From assembly GCA_004282745.1 (NCBI GenBank), contig SHMT01000024.1:1-64000 (forward strand): a stretch of DNA of 64,000 bases, read 5' to 3'. This DNA comes from Candidatus Scalindua sp. SCAELEC01. GTDB taxonomy: Bacteria; Planctomycetota; Brocadiia; Brocadiales; Scalinduaceae. The position numbers and the translations under genes are program-made. The notes under the pieces were generated by a model that saw only the letters and a program-made list of their open reading frames with translations, did not search any database and was not told the DNA's origin. Shown piece after piece: positions 33,368 through 43,391 of the stretch; within the stretch, counting starts at the first letter, position 1, and every line of letters starts with the position of its first letter.

Positions 33368-35581
33368 TTATTCTTTAATACTGTACTTTTTCATCATCTT
33401 GTAGATTGTCACCCGATGTACGCCAAGCAAACGTGCGGCTTTGGCCTTGTTCCAGCCACTTTTTTCTAATGCATTGACGATTTGTCGCCGATTGCTTATA
33501 TTGCCTGTTTCTTCGCTTAGCCTGTCACGATCTCTCATATTTTTAAAATCTGATGGCAGATCGTCTCCCGTGATGACGGCTTTGTCACAAACGACAAAAG
33601 CGTATTCCAAAGTATTATAGAGCTGCCTCACATTACCCGGCCATCTGTAGTCCATAAATCGCTTTAAAACAGTTGTGGATACTGCTTCGATGTTTTTATG
33701 TAACCTCTTATTAAGTTTTTTTATAAAATACTCTACCAAGAGTGGAATGTCTTCGCCTCTATCCCTAAGAGGAGGCATCATAATTTCCACCACCTTTAAT
33801 CTGTGATACAAGTCCTCTCTGAATTTCCCCTGACTAACCTTTCTTCTCAGGTCCTGATTCGTAGCTGCTATGATCCTGACATCTACTTTGATAGGAACGG
33901 ACTCTCCAAGACGTTCAAAGATTCTCTCCTCAAGGGTCCTTAATAAACGCAATTGCATCATATTGGATATATCTCCTATTTCATCAAGAAAGAGAGTACC
34001 ACCGTCAGCCTTTTGAAACCTTCCTACTCTATCATTAACAGCACCGGTAAATGCACCCTTAACGTGCCCAAACAGTTCACTCTCCAGTACGCTATCAGAC
34101 AGAGAGGAACAACTTACTATCACAAACGGTTTTTTTTCACTCCCCTTTTGATTACGGTGCAATGCTTCAGCTACCAACCCCTTTCCCGTACCGTTTTCAC
34201 CCGTAATCAAGACAGTTGTTGATGTTCCCGACAAACTCTCAATCAAAGAGAAAATCTTCTGTAAATGATCACTTTTGCCTATAATATTATGTAATTGTTG
34301 GCGCTCTCGCAAATTCTCCTCAAGGACGGCAAGCCGGGTTTCATCTCTGACAACGAGGGTACAACCTTCAAATTGTCCCCGGATGTCAAGAATCGGGTTT
34401 GTATGTACACTCACCAAGCATACGGAACATTCAAAGCGACGGCTGTCAACGGGAAGCTTTGTATCTAGTGTCTCGATAAGGGCCTGTAAACACTCCCCCT
34501 CACATTTTTTTATGAGTGTTTCAAACTTCTTACCCCTGGCTATCGAGATATCGGGTAAGCCGCAAATCCTTCTCGCTGAGTCATTGAATTCTACTATTCT
34601 CTGTTCACTATCTAACAGAATAATACCATCCTTAATACTCTTAAAGATTGCCTCAAAGTTTTGTTTAAATCTCCGGACATCTTTAAGTGCCATCTGAGTT
34701 CTTTTCTCAGCCAACTTTCTCTCGGTAATATCCATTCCATACAGATTAACATAGTTTGTTCCCATTACAGGTGCAATCACGAAAGAGAAGGTTCTACAAT
34801 CAGATTCAATTTCTATTTCTTTATCTGTCTGAGTTTCGCAACTACTTATGATTACTTTCATTATACCCTCCGGCATTCCTTCTCCAACTCTCAAACTCCA
34901 ATCTTTTAACAAGTGTCGACTGCTATCATTGGCATAAATGATAATTCCGTCTTTACGTATACGTAAAACAGGACTAGGGTTTTCAGAAGGGATTTTAGAC
35001 AAACTCGATACCCGTTCTTCTACCAGTTTTCTCCTGGTAATATCAATTAATAATACTTTGCATTGTCTGGTATCCTCACCTGCAAGAAGTACTCCAGTGT
35101 ATTTAAGGTGTGCATGGAAAACGGTACCATCTTTTTTGACCATCTTTAATTCACACGCATTCGTTTCATTCCCATCATCAACAGCTCTGCGGTAAATGTA
35201 GTATTTATCTTGATCTTCACTGGCTATGAATTTTGATATGGGTTCTTTAATTAAAACACTTCGCTCTACTCCCAGCATCGCAGCACCGGTTAGATTGGCT
35301 TCCAGGAACAATCCTTTTTCACTGATGGTAAAATATCCAACCGGGGCATAGTCAAACAGCTCGGCGTATTTCTGTCGGGACTCTTCAATGAGTATCTGGT
35401 GTTTGCGGAGCTCTTCATTCTGCATCTCCAACTCAATCTTATGTACCTGTAGCTCATGGGTCAGTTTGCGGACCTCTTCATCCGGCAGTTTCTCTATTGG
35501 TACTATCTCCGGTTTGAGTTTTCTCTCTGCTCTTTTGCGAAGCGCAGAGGACCTTTCACGCGTATGGTCTTCTTTTTTCAT
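33368..35581 (-). CDS. Multi-PAS sigma54-dependent transcriptional activator
   Basis: After a helical N-terminus (HELQVHKIELEMQNEELRK) come three PAS domains (about 60-190, 195-300, 310-420), then a sigma54-interacting AAA+ domain with GENGTGKG (Walker A, about 459), ESELFGHVKGAFTGA (sigma54 contact loop intact, about 508), GGTLFLDEIGD (Walker B) and RWPGNVRQL. It ends in a Fis-type helix-turn-helix (NKAKAARLLGVHRVTIYKMM). It would respond to a small-molecule or redox signal and open sigma54 promoters. There is no receiver domain. Its N-terminal 190 residues match those of the GGDEF-EAL protein, and its second PAS matches the last PAS of the CheB-CheR fusion. Confidence 0.95.
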   Translation of the reverse strand: MKKEDHTRERSSALRKRAERKLKPEIVPIEKLPDEEVRKLTHELQVHKIELEMQNEELRKHQILIEESRQKYAELFDYAPVGYFTISEKGLFLEANLTGAAMLGVERSVLIKEPISKFIASEDQDKYYIYRRAVDDGNETNACELKMVKKDGTVFHAHLKYTGVLLAGEDTRQCKVLLIDITRRKLVEERVSSLSKIPSENPSPVLRIRKDGIIIYANDSSRHLLKDWSLRVGEGMPEGIMKVIISSCETQTDKEIEIESDCRTFSFVIAPVMGTNYVNLYGMDITERKLAEKRTQMALKDVRRFKQNFEAIFKSIKDGIILLDSEQRIVEFNDSARRICGLPDISIARGKKFETLIKKCEGECLQALIETLDTKLPVDSRRFECSVCLVSVHTNPILDIRGQFEGCTLVVRDETRLAVLEENLRERQQLHNIIGKSDHLQKIFSLIESLSGTSTTVLITGENGTGKGLVAEALHRNQKGSEKKPFVIVSCSSLSDSVLESELFGHVKGAFTGAVNDRVGRFQKADGGTLFLDEIGDISNMMQLRLLRTLEERIFERLGESVPIKVDVRIIAATNQDLRRKVSQGKFREDLYHRLKVVEIMMPPLRDRGEDIPLLVEYFIKKLNKRLHKNIEAVSTTVLKRFMDYRWPGNVRQLYNTLEYAFVVCDKAVITGDDLPSDFKNMRDRDRLSEETGNISNRRQIVNALEKSGWNKAKAARLLGVHRVTIYKMMKKYSIKE

Positions 35582-36252
35582 TACCGTATCAAATGACTAA
35601 AATTATTCTGATTAATAAATAGGGGAATCTCTTTTTAAGCTGATCGTGATACCAATCCAGATATTTTCATATTTGTAAGACTTTATTATCTCATGTTTGT
35701 CAATATGACAAAGTATGACAATCCAATATATGATAACTCTTTTAGGTGATCAAGAGTAATAATTATTCAGAATTGAAGATATTATTTATCACTACAATTC
35801 CGAAATATTCGTTTAATACCTTAGTGAAGCGATTTACAATCGACAAAATCGGTTAAAACTCACTTAAAAGAGCAATAGAATCCTGTGATAAATAAATAAG
35901 CGAAAAACATACGCTATCACCCAATAAACCCTGCCTTTGCCTGTCGAAATGTCGTTGTTTAGTAGGTGCAAACAGACGTCTAAGTCGTTTCAGGTCAGGA
36001 CATAGGTATCATGAAGAAAAAAATATTTAAAAGCAAGCACAAGATTAACAAGGGGTTGAAAAGCTGAAGACCGAAAATCAATTTGTTACGAGTATAACCA
36101 GAAAAAATCTGATGTTAACAATTTTTCCTGTTATAATGGTAATGAGGCAAACAACGCGCTTCATAAAAAACCAACTGCACTACAAATTTGGAAAGTCAAA
36201 TTTTATCTCTGTGAGTAAAAAATTCACAACTCTACATTTCTTAGAAACTGGT
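35582..36252. other. Intergenic, no gene recognised
   Basis: This AT-rich divergent region lies between the activator and the amidohydrolase and should hold both promoters. A short family C-like end (GAAAATCAATTTGTTACGAG, then TATAACC) lies near 36076-36102. The frame of the amidohydrolase is open back to 36112, but that extra sequence does not resemble the family. Confidence 0.45.
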
Positions 36253-37446
36253 ATGAGAGAGACGATCCGTAAAGAGGTGGCTGAATTACTTGAGAACGCA
36301 ATCGAATTGAGACATCGCTTTCATGAGATACCTGAAAAATCTTTTGAAGAGAAGAAGACCGCACAGTTAGTTGCTCACGAATTGAGAAAAATGGGTCTTA
36401 CGGTTGAAGAGGGCCTGGCTGGAACAGGAGTTGCCACGACTATACAGGGAGAACGGGTTGGAAACACCGTCGCCTTGCGGGCTGATATGGACGCACTTAA
36501 CATTGAAGAGGAGACCTCAACACCCTATGCATCCAAGCATAAAGGTTTTTCACACTGCTGTGGACACGATGGGCACATCGTCTGTGCACTAGAAACGACC
36601 CGGGTGCTTGTGAGACTGAGGAAACAGTTAGCGGGTAGTGTGAGGGTTATTTTTCAGCCTGGAGAAGAAAACGGTACCGGTGCACAGGAAATGATAAACG
36701 CCGACGCATTGGGCAGCCCTCTACCATCTGCAATCTTTGCACTACATGCATGGCCCCATTTAGAATCGGGTGTCGTAGCTTCAAAATCTGGCTTGATAAC
36801 CTCTGCAATTGATTATTTTCGCATCACCGTAAAAGGGAAGGGTGGCCATGGAGCACGGCCTCATGAAAGCATCAGTCCTATCATAGGTATTGCACGAATC
36901 ACGGAAAATATAAGTGCTCTTTCGGGAAAAGGTGACCATGACACCCCTCCATGTGCCGTGAGTGTGGGAATGATCTCTGGAGGAAAACAGTCAAACGTAA
37001 TACCTGATCATGCAGCTATCGAAGGTACGATTAGGTCTCTTAATGAAACAGACCGCCAACAAACCGTTGAGAGATTTAGTAGCATGGTGAAGACAATCTG
37101 TTCTAAAGAGCGCCTAGGTTTTGACATCGATTTTTTGAAATATTGCCCTCCCGTACAGAATCATCCCGATTTGTATCATCTGTTTGAAAAGGTTGGGGCA
37201 GAGCTTATCATACCTGAAAAACGGGCGTATATTACGGAACAGAGTATGGGATCAGAAGATTTTGGAAATTTCACCCAACTCCTCCCCGGTCTTCTCATTC
37301 GATTAGGAATGGGGAGCTCTTCACCACAGCTTCATACAAGCAAGTTTGATTTCAGTGACGCATCCCTTGAGACAGGAATCACGATATTGGTTGGATTGGC
37401 AATGAAGGCAACGGAAACCGATTTTAAGATCGGTTTAGGACAATAG
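36253..37446 (+). CDS. M20 family amidohydrolase (hippurate/IAA-amino acid hydrolase type)
   Basis: The enzyme type hydrolyses N-acyl amino acids with two metal ions. Family motifs are visible: LRHRFHEIPEKSFEE at the start, ALRADMDAL, FSHCCGHDGH (metal-binding Cys/His and Asp), QPGEENGTGA, GKGGHGARPHE and TEQSMGSEDF. ATG 36253 gives 397 residues, the normal length; upstream in-frame starts would add an atypical 47-residue extension. No strong ribosome binding site is visible. The next gene starts one base after this stop, so the two form an operon with a YbdK-type ligase, suggesting linked amide or peptide metabolism. Confidence 0.9.
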   Translation: MRETIRKEVAELLENAIELRHRFHEIPEKSFEEKKTAQLVAHELRKMGLTVEEGLAGTGVATTIQGERVGNTVALRADMDALNIEEETSTPYASKHKGFSHCCGHDGHIVCALETTRVLVRLRKQLAGSVRVIFQPGEENGTGAQEMINADALGSPLPSAIFALHAWPHLESGVVASKSGLITSAIDYFRITVKGKGGHGARPHESISPIIGIARITENISALSGKGDHDTPPCAVSVGMISGGKQSNVIPDHAAIEGTIRSLNETDRQQTVERFSSMVKTICSKERLGFDIDFLKYCPPVQNHPDLYHLFEKVGAELIIPEKRAYITEQSMGSEDFGNFTQLLPGLLIRLGMGSSSPQLHTSKFDFSDASLETGITILVGLAMKATETDFKIGLGQ

Positions 37447-37447
37447 A

Positions 37448-38563
37448 ATGGAACCTTTTAAACAAAACAGTTTTCCGACATTGGGTGTGGAAGAGGAGTT
37501 CCACCTGATAGATCCAGAGACTGCAGACCTCACACCATCTGTGAATGAGATCATGGTACATCTTGATGCCGATATGCAACAGAGGGTCTGTTATGAACTC
37601 CTACAGTGTGTAATTGAGAATCGCACGGGTGTTTATCGGACTGCAGACGAACTCGTAAAAAATGTGTCCCAAGGGAGGGCCCTCCTTGCAGAGTGCTGTA
37701 ATGCTCACAATATAAACCTTGTCGCCAGTGGAAGCCATCCTTTCGGTGATTGGAAGAGACAGCCTTTTATAGACACCGAGCATTACCAATGGGTACGTAG
37801 CAACCATGGATATATTGCCAACCGTATGTTCGCCTTCGGACTACACATCCATGTCGGGGTGCAGAATGCAGAGAGTGCCATTTACGTAATGAATGAAATG
37901 AGACGATGGACTTATCCTTTACTCGCCTTTTCAGCAAACTCTCCCTACTATGATGGTGTGGAAACGGGACTTGACTCTACGCGAGCACATCTTTTCCACT
38001 CTATGCCCCGCACCAAATTTGCACCTCACTTTAAGTCATTTTCCGAACTCGCTGATTATTATGAAAAGCTTCTTGCCGCTGGTGATATTACTCAACCTGG
38101 GGACCTATGGTGGATCATACGCCCTCAACCCCCGCTTGGTACTGTTGAATTCCGTATCTTTGATCTCCCGACATCAGTTCACCGTATTGGAACGTTTGCC
38201 GCCATCTTACAAGCGGCGGTTGCTACCTATCAGGACTTTTTTTTCGCAGGAAAACCTCCTACACCTCTTCACTCAGGATATCTTGAACAAAATTGGTGGT
38301 CGGCGGTGAGTAAGGGGCTCAAAGGGAAGATGATCGAACCAGAAACGGGAGAGGTCCTCTCCACGCGCTGTCAACTGGAGCGCCTTGTAAAGTTTGTCAC
38401 ACCGAAGGGAAAAGAGCTCAACTCCAGGCAACATTTCGATTTTGCAAAGACAATGCTCGAACAGGGAAACGAGGCAGATCAACAACGAGTCATTTATCGA
38501 GAGTGCAAAAGAGACTTTCGTGCGCTTGAGAAAGAACTCGTCATGAAAACTGTTCAGCCCTAA
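37448..38563 (+). CDS. YbdK-type carboxylate-amine ligase (GCS2 family)
   Basis: The 371-residue protein begins FPTLGVEEEFHLIDPET, the signature of the GCS2/YbdK group, with further conserved blocks ECCNAHNINLVASGSHP, HIHVGVQ, ANSPYYDG and RPQPPLGTVEFRIFD. These ATP-dependent enzymes join a carboxylate to an amine with weak gamma-glutamylcysteine ligase activity in some members; the real substrate is unknown. Length fits the family. It is one base downstream of the M20 gene and converges on the 838-residue gene with seven bases between stops. Confidence 0.92.
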   Translation: MEPFKQNSFPTLGVEEEFHLIDPETADLTPSVNEIMVHLDADMQQRVCYELLQCVIENRTGVYRTADELVKNVSQGRALLAECCNAHNINLVASGSHPFGDWKRQPFIDTEHYQWVRSNHGYIANRMFAFGLHIHVGVQNAESAIYVMNEMRRWTYPLLAFSANSPYYDGVETGLDSTRAHLFHSMPRTKFAPHFKSFSELADYYEKLLAAGDITQPGDLWWIIRPQPPLGTVEFRIFDLPTSVHRIGTFAAILQAAVATYQDFFFAGKPPTPLHSGYLEQNWWSAVSKGLKGKMIEPETGEVLSTRCQLERLVKFVTPKGKELNSRQHFDFAKTMLEQGNEADQQRVIYRECKRDFRALEKELVMKTVQP

Positions 38564-38570
38564 TGAAGAC

Positions 38571-41087
38571 TTAATTCTTGTTACCATATGTTTTAACGAC
38601 CGCTCTCTTTTCGATTTTTTTCATTAAATTCTTAATCTCGGCCTTTTTTGGTTCGGCAAATGTTTCCCCGACTTGATATTGAAAGATAATGTTAACACTC
38701 TCGTTATACATATCTTCCGTAAGTTTGGTCAAGTCCAATGCCCTCACATCTGTATTGCTTAACAAGAAGGTGATCTGGTCAAAGAGGACACTACTGGAGA
38801 CTCCCGAATGGACAAACGAATGTTGGTCGAGAAAGTCTTTGATTGTTTGAATAAAATTAAGCGCCTGGGATATTTGTCTCTGCACAAGAAGAATCGTGTC
38901 TTCTAAATTTTTCCTGGTAACCATAGAGGCTTTTAAGAAATCGATGCGGGGGGCAGACGCTCCACTTATCGTATTATTTTTACCTCTTTCCTTCGATGAT
39001 ATGCGATGTTCAATGTCATTCACCTTTTCAATCAGCTGATCGAATTTGCTTTCTGTCTCTTTGAAGTTTGATATCTTTCCAAAATATTTTGTATCCTTCA
39101 ACTCCTTATAAAAGGCCACTAACTCCTCCAGGTAAACGTCCAACTCCTTCTCGCTCAAGGAGAGAAACTCAGGTTCATCTTTAAACGTTTTCGTTCCCCG
39201 AATCTCTTTTTCCTTCTGGAGAATATTTTGAATTCCCGCTCTTATATTCATAATATTCCTGTACGTTTCGTTCTGGCTTAACTCCTTGGGTATCGATTGT
39301 GCCGCTTCAGATTTTTTTTGTGTTGGAGCGCTCTTTTTAGCAATAGAACCTTCCAGCTTGTTAATAGTATCTACAATCTGTTTGTATTTATCTGCTTTTA
39401 ACGGTTTATCATGAAGCAGTTTTTGCAGATCATGCAATATCCCCTGGATCGATTTTTCCTCTCGCTTCGTTTTGAACTGAACAGATTTAGTCAGTTCATT
39501 GAAAAAGGAGACAAACTTATTCTTCCTGTCAAAAATACTCCTAAATTGCTCCTGAATGTCTTTTCCGCGTTCAATATCCGTAATGAGTTTTTTTAATTCT
39601 TTCAACGCAACTGATAGATTTGTGAGAAAAGGGACATTTTTCTTTGCATCGAGATAAGCGCTTACACCAGAAGTTGTCTTCAATTCAGATATGTTCCGAA
39701 GTGGCTCCTTTACCTGTGCCAGAAGCTTACGAACCTCATCTCCCTGTTTCTTTATCATCGCCTCTTCTTTCTGTGATGAGTCCTTTTGGGAAGAATCGGG
39801 AGCTGAAGCCAAAATAGATTTTGTATAGTTTCTTACGGTTTCAAGAAAACCTTTCGTTTTCTTTTTTGGTACCGATTTTCTCTCTTTAATTCCCTCAGTG
39901 TCTCCGGCTTCAGCATTTTGACTCGATAGAGAGTCCACGTACTCCTGCAGATTCACAAGCGAAGTGAGTAATTCCTGAAAGTCATCCCTTAATACCGGGT
40001 GGTGAGAAATCAATTTCAAATTTCTGAACTCATGGTAATTTGCATCGAGAGCGCCCAGTTCATCCTTTACATCACTACTTCGTTTCAGTAATTTCTCCTC
40101 CAATTTCTCTGAGGATTTTTCCACACCATCCGCATATGTTAAAAAGAGGCCAAACTCTTCCAGAAATTCCAGATGGCTATCAAGACTTTTTGATGCGGAA
40201 TATACATAACTATCGTAAGCGGGTAGCGATTTCCAGTTACCTTTTTCGATAATATGTTCAAGCCTTATCAGGTCAACGAAAAGATCATTATTATACAGTA
40301 GCGGGTTCGCTTCGTCACCAATGCGTTCAAACAATTCAGTAAAAAGCCCAAGATTATCGATATTCTCTTCTACCGCTTTCAGATCATCTTCCTGTGCACA
40401 AAATATCCTATATTTAAAGTAGTGTTGCTCTAGATCCAGAATCAGGACCAATGTGATAAATTGCATATGTAAAAATATCTCTTTTAACCCTGCACTGGTA
40501 TAGACTTTGTTCTTTGTCTCAATGATGTTAAATCGCAGTTCACTCCCCAAAGTCTCTGCCGATAAGGGTATACCATTATCAATTAAAAAATCTCCCAATC
40601 TCCCGGTATACTTTTCACACACTTCCGCCCCGGTAACGTAATTACAGTGGACTTTATCGGGTTGAAAATCACCCAATTTCTTTTTCTCTTTTTCATCGAT
40701 GATCAATAAATTGCTCGCATCCTTAGAAATTGCCTTTTTCAGATGCAATACTACATGCCGTTTCATGAGATACCTGATCAGTTCCTCGATTTCGGTTTCT
40801 GTAGCAACAAAATAGGCTTCCACCAAACCACTCTCACTTATTGTGTTGTAATCGAAAAACTTCCCTTTCAGAAAGAGAAGTCTGGAGATGATTTTAAGTG
40901 TTTTTTCAAACGAAGTCTTTACAACCTGCCCACGAAAAGTAACGGAAACCATTTTTAACGGCTCACTCATTACCCCATTCTCGATTTTTTCTTTAATTGC
41001 AGCTATTTGTGAACGTACAATTTCAGAGGTGTGATACTTCTTTCTAAATAATTCATAATAATAGTTTTTCGATTCCGATGTCTTCAT
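38571..41087 (-). CDS. Large coiled-coil protein of unknown function, 838 aa
   Basis: I do not recognise this protein. It has no signal peptide or membrane helix. The N-terminal half (about 1-330) is mixed alpha/beta with CEKYTGRLGDFLI and a hydrophobic stretch MQFITLVLILDLEQHYFKYR. The middle (about 400-460) is basic and low-complexity (SVPKKKTKGF, SSQKDSSQKEE). The C-terminal half is long charged helices interrupted by a short linker (SAPTQKKSEAAQ). Cysteines are few. The domain layout suggests a cytoplasmic scaffold or cytoskeletal-like protein. It is a single gene upstream of a convergent ligase gene and downstream of a potassium channel gene 280 bases away. Confidence 0.85.
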   Translation of the reverse strand: MKTSESKNYYYELFRKKYHTSEIVRSQIAAIKEKIENGVMSEPLKMVSVTFRGQVVKTSFEKTLKIISRLLFLKGKFFDYNTISESGLVEAYFVATETEIEELIRYLMKRHVVLHLKKAISKDASNLLIIDEKEKKKLGDFQPDKVHCNYVTGAEVCEKYTGRLGDFLIDNGIPLSAETLGSELRFNIIETKNKVYTSAGLKEIFLHMQFITLVLILDLEQHYFKYRIFCAQEDDLKAVEENIDNLGLFTELFERIGDEANPLLYNNDLFVDLIRLEHIIEKGNWKSLPAYDSYVYSASKSLDSHLEFLEEFGLFLTYADGVEKSSEKLEEKLLKRSSDVKDELGALDANYHEFRNLKLISHHPVLRDDFQELLTSLVNLQEYVDSLSSQNAEAGDTEGIKERKSVPKKKTKGFLETVRNYTKSILASAPDSSQKDSSQKEEAMIKKQGDEVRKLLAQVKEPLRNISELKTTSGVSAYLDAKKNVPFLTNLSVALKELKKLITDIERGKDIQEQFRSIFDRKNKFVSFFNELTKSVQFKTKREEKSIQGILHDLQKLLHDKPLKADKYKQIVDTINKLEGSIAKKSAPTQKKSEAAQSIPKELSQNETYRNIMNIRAGIQNILQKEKEIRGTKTFKDEPEFLSLSEKELDVYLEELVAFYKELKDTKYFGKISNFKETESKFDQLIEKVNDIEHRISSKERGKNNTISGASAPRIDFLKASMVTRKNLEDTILLVQRQISQALNFIQTIKDFLDQHSFVHSGVSSSVLFDQITFLLSNTDVRALDLTKLTEDMYNESVNIIFQYQVGETFAEPKKAEIKNLMKKIEKRAVVKTYGNKN

Positions 41088-41369
41088 AACATTCCCACTA
41101 TGCCTTCTAACAAGTTCAAAAATAATAAAATGCCGGTCTCTTCACACTTCCTGCCAGAACTGATTGGTCACCCTCCAAAATTACCTTGTCGGGCTTTGGG
41201 AAGATAGCCACTTTTACTTTTTGTAAGATTTAAGCTCTTTTGGATAAAAGAAGTTTTTACTGAGTAATATTATTTATAACTTCACAAAAAGGGTACTGGT
41301 CATTTTTACATCTCGTATTTTGAGTTAATTTGTCCTCTTTGTCAATTATCTTTTCTCAAGACTCACCTG

Positions 41370-42200
41370 TTACATTTTTGCACCGCAGAATTTGCAGTAC
41401 ACGGCATCGTTTTCATGGCCCTCGGCGCTGCACTCAGGACATGCCTGGGTAGAAACCTTCTTCTGCCCCATAGCTTGAGTTAATTCCGCAGTCATGATCC
41501 CGGTTGGAACAGCAATAATTGCAAACCCCATGATCATGACCAATGCGGCCAAGGCCTGTCCCAAACTCGTCTTTGGAGATATATCTCCATAGCCTACCGT
41601 TGTAAGCGTTACAATAGCCCAGTAAACACTCCGCGGTATACTCGTAAATCCACTCTCTTCACTCTCAATGAGATACATCAGTGAACCCACTATTATCACA
41701 ATGGTGAGGACTACAAACAGGAAGACCGTTATCTTACGACGGCTCGCACGTAAAGCCTGTATGAGAATACTCGCTTCATCAAGATAATAGGCAAGTTTCA
41801 GAACACGAAAGACGCGAAGGACCCTGAGTAATCTGATTACGAGGAGATATTGGCTACCCGGTATCAACATACTAAGATAGGTAGGAGCTATTGCCAGTAG
41901 ATCCACTACCCCGAAAAAGCTTTTTGCGTACATAAACGGACGACCAACACAGAGCAGTCGCAAGATATACTCGATGGTAAAGAGGATGGTACAGACCCAT
42001 TCAATATGATAGAGTATCCTACCATATTGGCTATCGATAGCACTCACGCTGTCCAACATTACGGCAATAACGCTCATCGCTATGCAACAAAGCAAGACAA
42101 TATCAAACGCTTTACCCACCGGAGTATCCGCCTCAAAGATTACTTCATGTAGAACAGACCTCCATTTGCTATGAGAAAGACTATTGGTATTTGGCTCCAT
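41370..42200 (-). CDS. Voltage-gated-type potassium channel with C-terminal zinc ribbon
   Basis: Six membrane helices are visible. The fourth has regularly spaced arginines (LVIRLLRVLRVFRVLKLAYY), the voltage-sensor pattern. The pore loop TLTTVGYGDISP (about residues 198-209) is the potassium selectivity filter. The last 25 residues form a zinc ribbon with CPECSAEG and CKFCGAKM. Each subunit would assemble as a tetramer in the cytoplasmic membrane with the ribbon inside. A zinc ribbon fused to a Kv-type channel is less common than ligand-binding RCK domains and may sense metal or redox state. It stands as a single gene. Confidence 0.93.
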   Translation of the reverse strand: MEPNTNSLSHSKWRSVLHEVIFEADTPVGKAFDIVLLCCIAMSVIAVMLDSVSAIDSQYGRILYHIEWVCTILFTIEYILRLLCVGRPFMYAKSFFGVVDLLAIAPTYLSMLIPGSQYLLVIRLLRVLRVFRVLKLAYYLDEASILIQALRASRRKITVFLFVVLTIVIIVGSLMYLIESEESGFTSIPRSVYWAIVTLTTVGYGDISPKTSLGQALAALVMIMGFAIIAVPTGIMTAELTQAMGQKKVSTQACPECSAEGHENDAVYCKFCGAKM

Positions 42201-42375
42201 ATGTTGGTAAACCCACGTTCGCTTCTCTAAATTCCCATCACTACAGAACGGGTAATAGCTATACCCGTTGCAGCCTAAAAAATCCTTAGGGTTCCGTAAA
42301 GAATAACCTCACAATTAATCACTCGGTAAATGTATCTTAACACCGTTGATTATGATAGTCTGCCTATCTTCAAAA

Positions 42376-42999
42376 TCAAGTCCAAAAATCTCCCAGAGCT
42401 CCAAATCCTTTTTCCCAGTCCAGGGTATTTTTTTCAAGTTCCCTCATCGCCCTTGACATGTTATCTACAAAAATTTTATCTTTTATGGAGGACAAGTTAA
42501 TTTTAACATTGTAGAGGGCAGAAAGAACCGCCGTTTTAGCCATTACGACACCCACGGACCCATCAGAAACGGTATTTCTGTTCCCTTTCACCACCACCTC
42601 TCCTGCCAGTACCATCACCCTGAAGGCATCTTCGGCCACGCCCATCGGGATAACGGCAGACTGTTTCAACCCATTTTGGATCTCCTTTTCTCTTTGCTGT
42701 TTTTCCTCGTCAGTGCCTTTGGGTAGGCGCATAGCAGAGACAACATTGCCATAAGCATTTGAGTCGTTGTCAATAGCAGAAACAAGCCTCTCTCTTAACC
42801 GAACTGTCTCTTGGGCCAAGACCTGCATATCCTCTTCCACCACTTCATAACCCTTTCTGCCGATAGTCAGATTTGCTACCATCTCTATCAGGCTCGCTGC
42901 AAGTGCCGCGCTCAAAGCGGCCACACTCCCGCCACCAGGAACAGGAGATCCAGATCCTGTCTGTTTCAGGAACTCTTTAATGGTAAGATCTGCCAACAT
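42376..42999 (-). CDS. fchA: Formimidoyltetrahydrofolate cyclodeaminase-type protein
   Basis: The 207-residue protein has the start of the FTCD C-terminal family: FLKQTGSGSPVPGGGSVAAL, and later DSNAYGNVVSAMRLPKGTDEEK, GVAEDAF and NRNTVSDGSVGVVM. The enzyme releases ammonia from 5-formimino-tetrahydrofolate to give methenyl-tetrahydrofolate; some relatives are methenyl-tetrahydrofolate cyclohydrolases. Downstream of hutU and hutI it suits the folate-dependent branch of histidine degradation. The separate formiminotransferase domain is not in the window. GAGGA precedes the ATG. Confidence 0.88.
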   Translation of the reverse strand: MLADLTIKEFLKQTGSGSPVPGGGSVAALSAALAASLIEMVANLTIGRKGYEVVEEDMQVLAQETVRLRERLVSAIDNDSNAYGNVVSAMRLPKGTDEEKQQREKEIQNGLKQSAVIPMGVAEDAFRVMVLAGEVVVKGNRNTVSDGSVGVVMAKTAVLSALYNVKINLSSIKDKIFVDNMSRAMRELEKNTLDWEKGFGALGDFWT

Positions 43000-43034
43000 G
43001 ATACATCCTCTTTATCTGCTTAAATTACTAATCC

Positions 43035-43267
43035 TCACACAAAGGCACGGAGACACAAAGAAAAGCAATATTTATAATTTAGGGTCGTTTCCCCTCCTGA
43101 ATGACAAGTCGTCAGGCCAAGCGGACCTTTATTATTATTTGGGCTGTTTTCTCCGTCCGAACGGATTCATCCGGGCTGGCAAACAGCCCACACCTTTTGA
43201 TGCGCTTAAAGCAGTTTATCTTTTCGTTTCCTCTGTTTTTCTTAGTGTTCTTCGCGTCTTTGTGTGA
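43035..43267. repeat. Family E repeat, copy 1
   Basis: Ends TCACACAAAGGCACGGAGAC and, inverted, GCGTCTTTGTGTGA bound a 233-bp segment with an inner inverted pair (GGGCTGTTTTCTCC / GGCAAACAGCCC). It separates fchA from hutI. Related ends appear at 48272-48300. Confidence 0.65.
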
Positions 43268-43391
43268 TTATTTTTTTAAATGTTTTACTTTTCTACATTC
43301 TCTATGTTCCCTTCATTTAAAGCTGACAGCTAATTTACCACAACACATTCAAGCTACAATGTTTCAAATGAAAATTCCTCATACAATCAAG

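Noticed and set aside
36112-36252. N-terminal extension of the M20 amidohydrolase
   Set aside because: The 47 extra residues lie outside the family's usual start and length.
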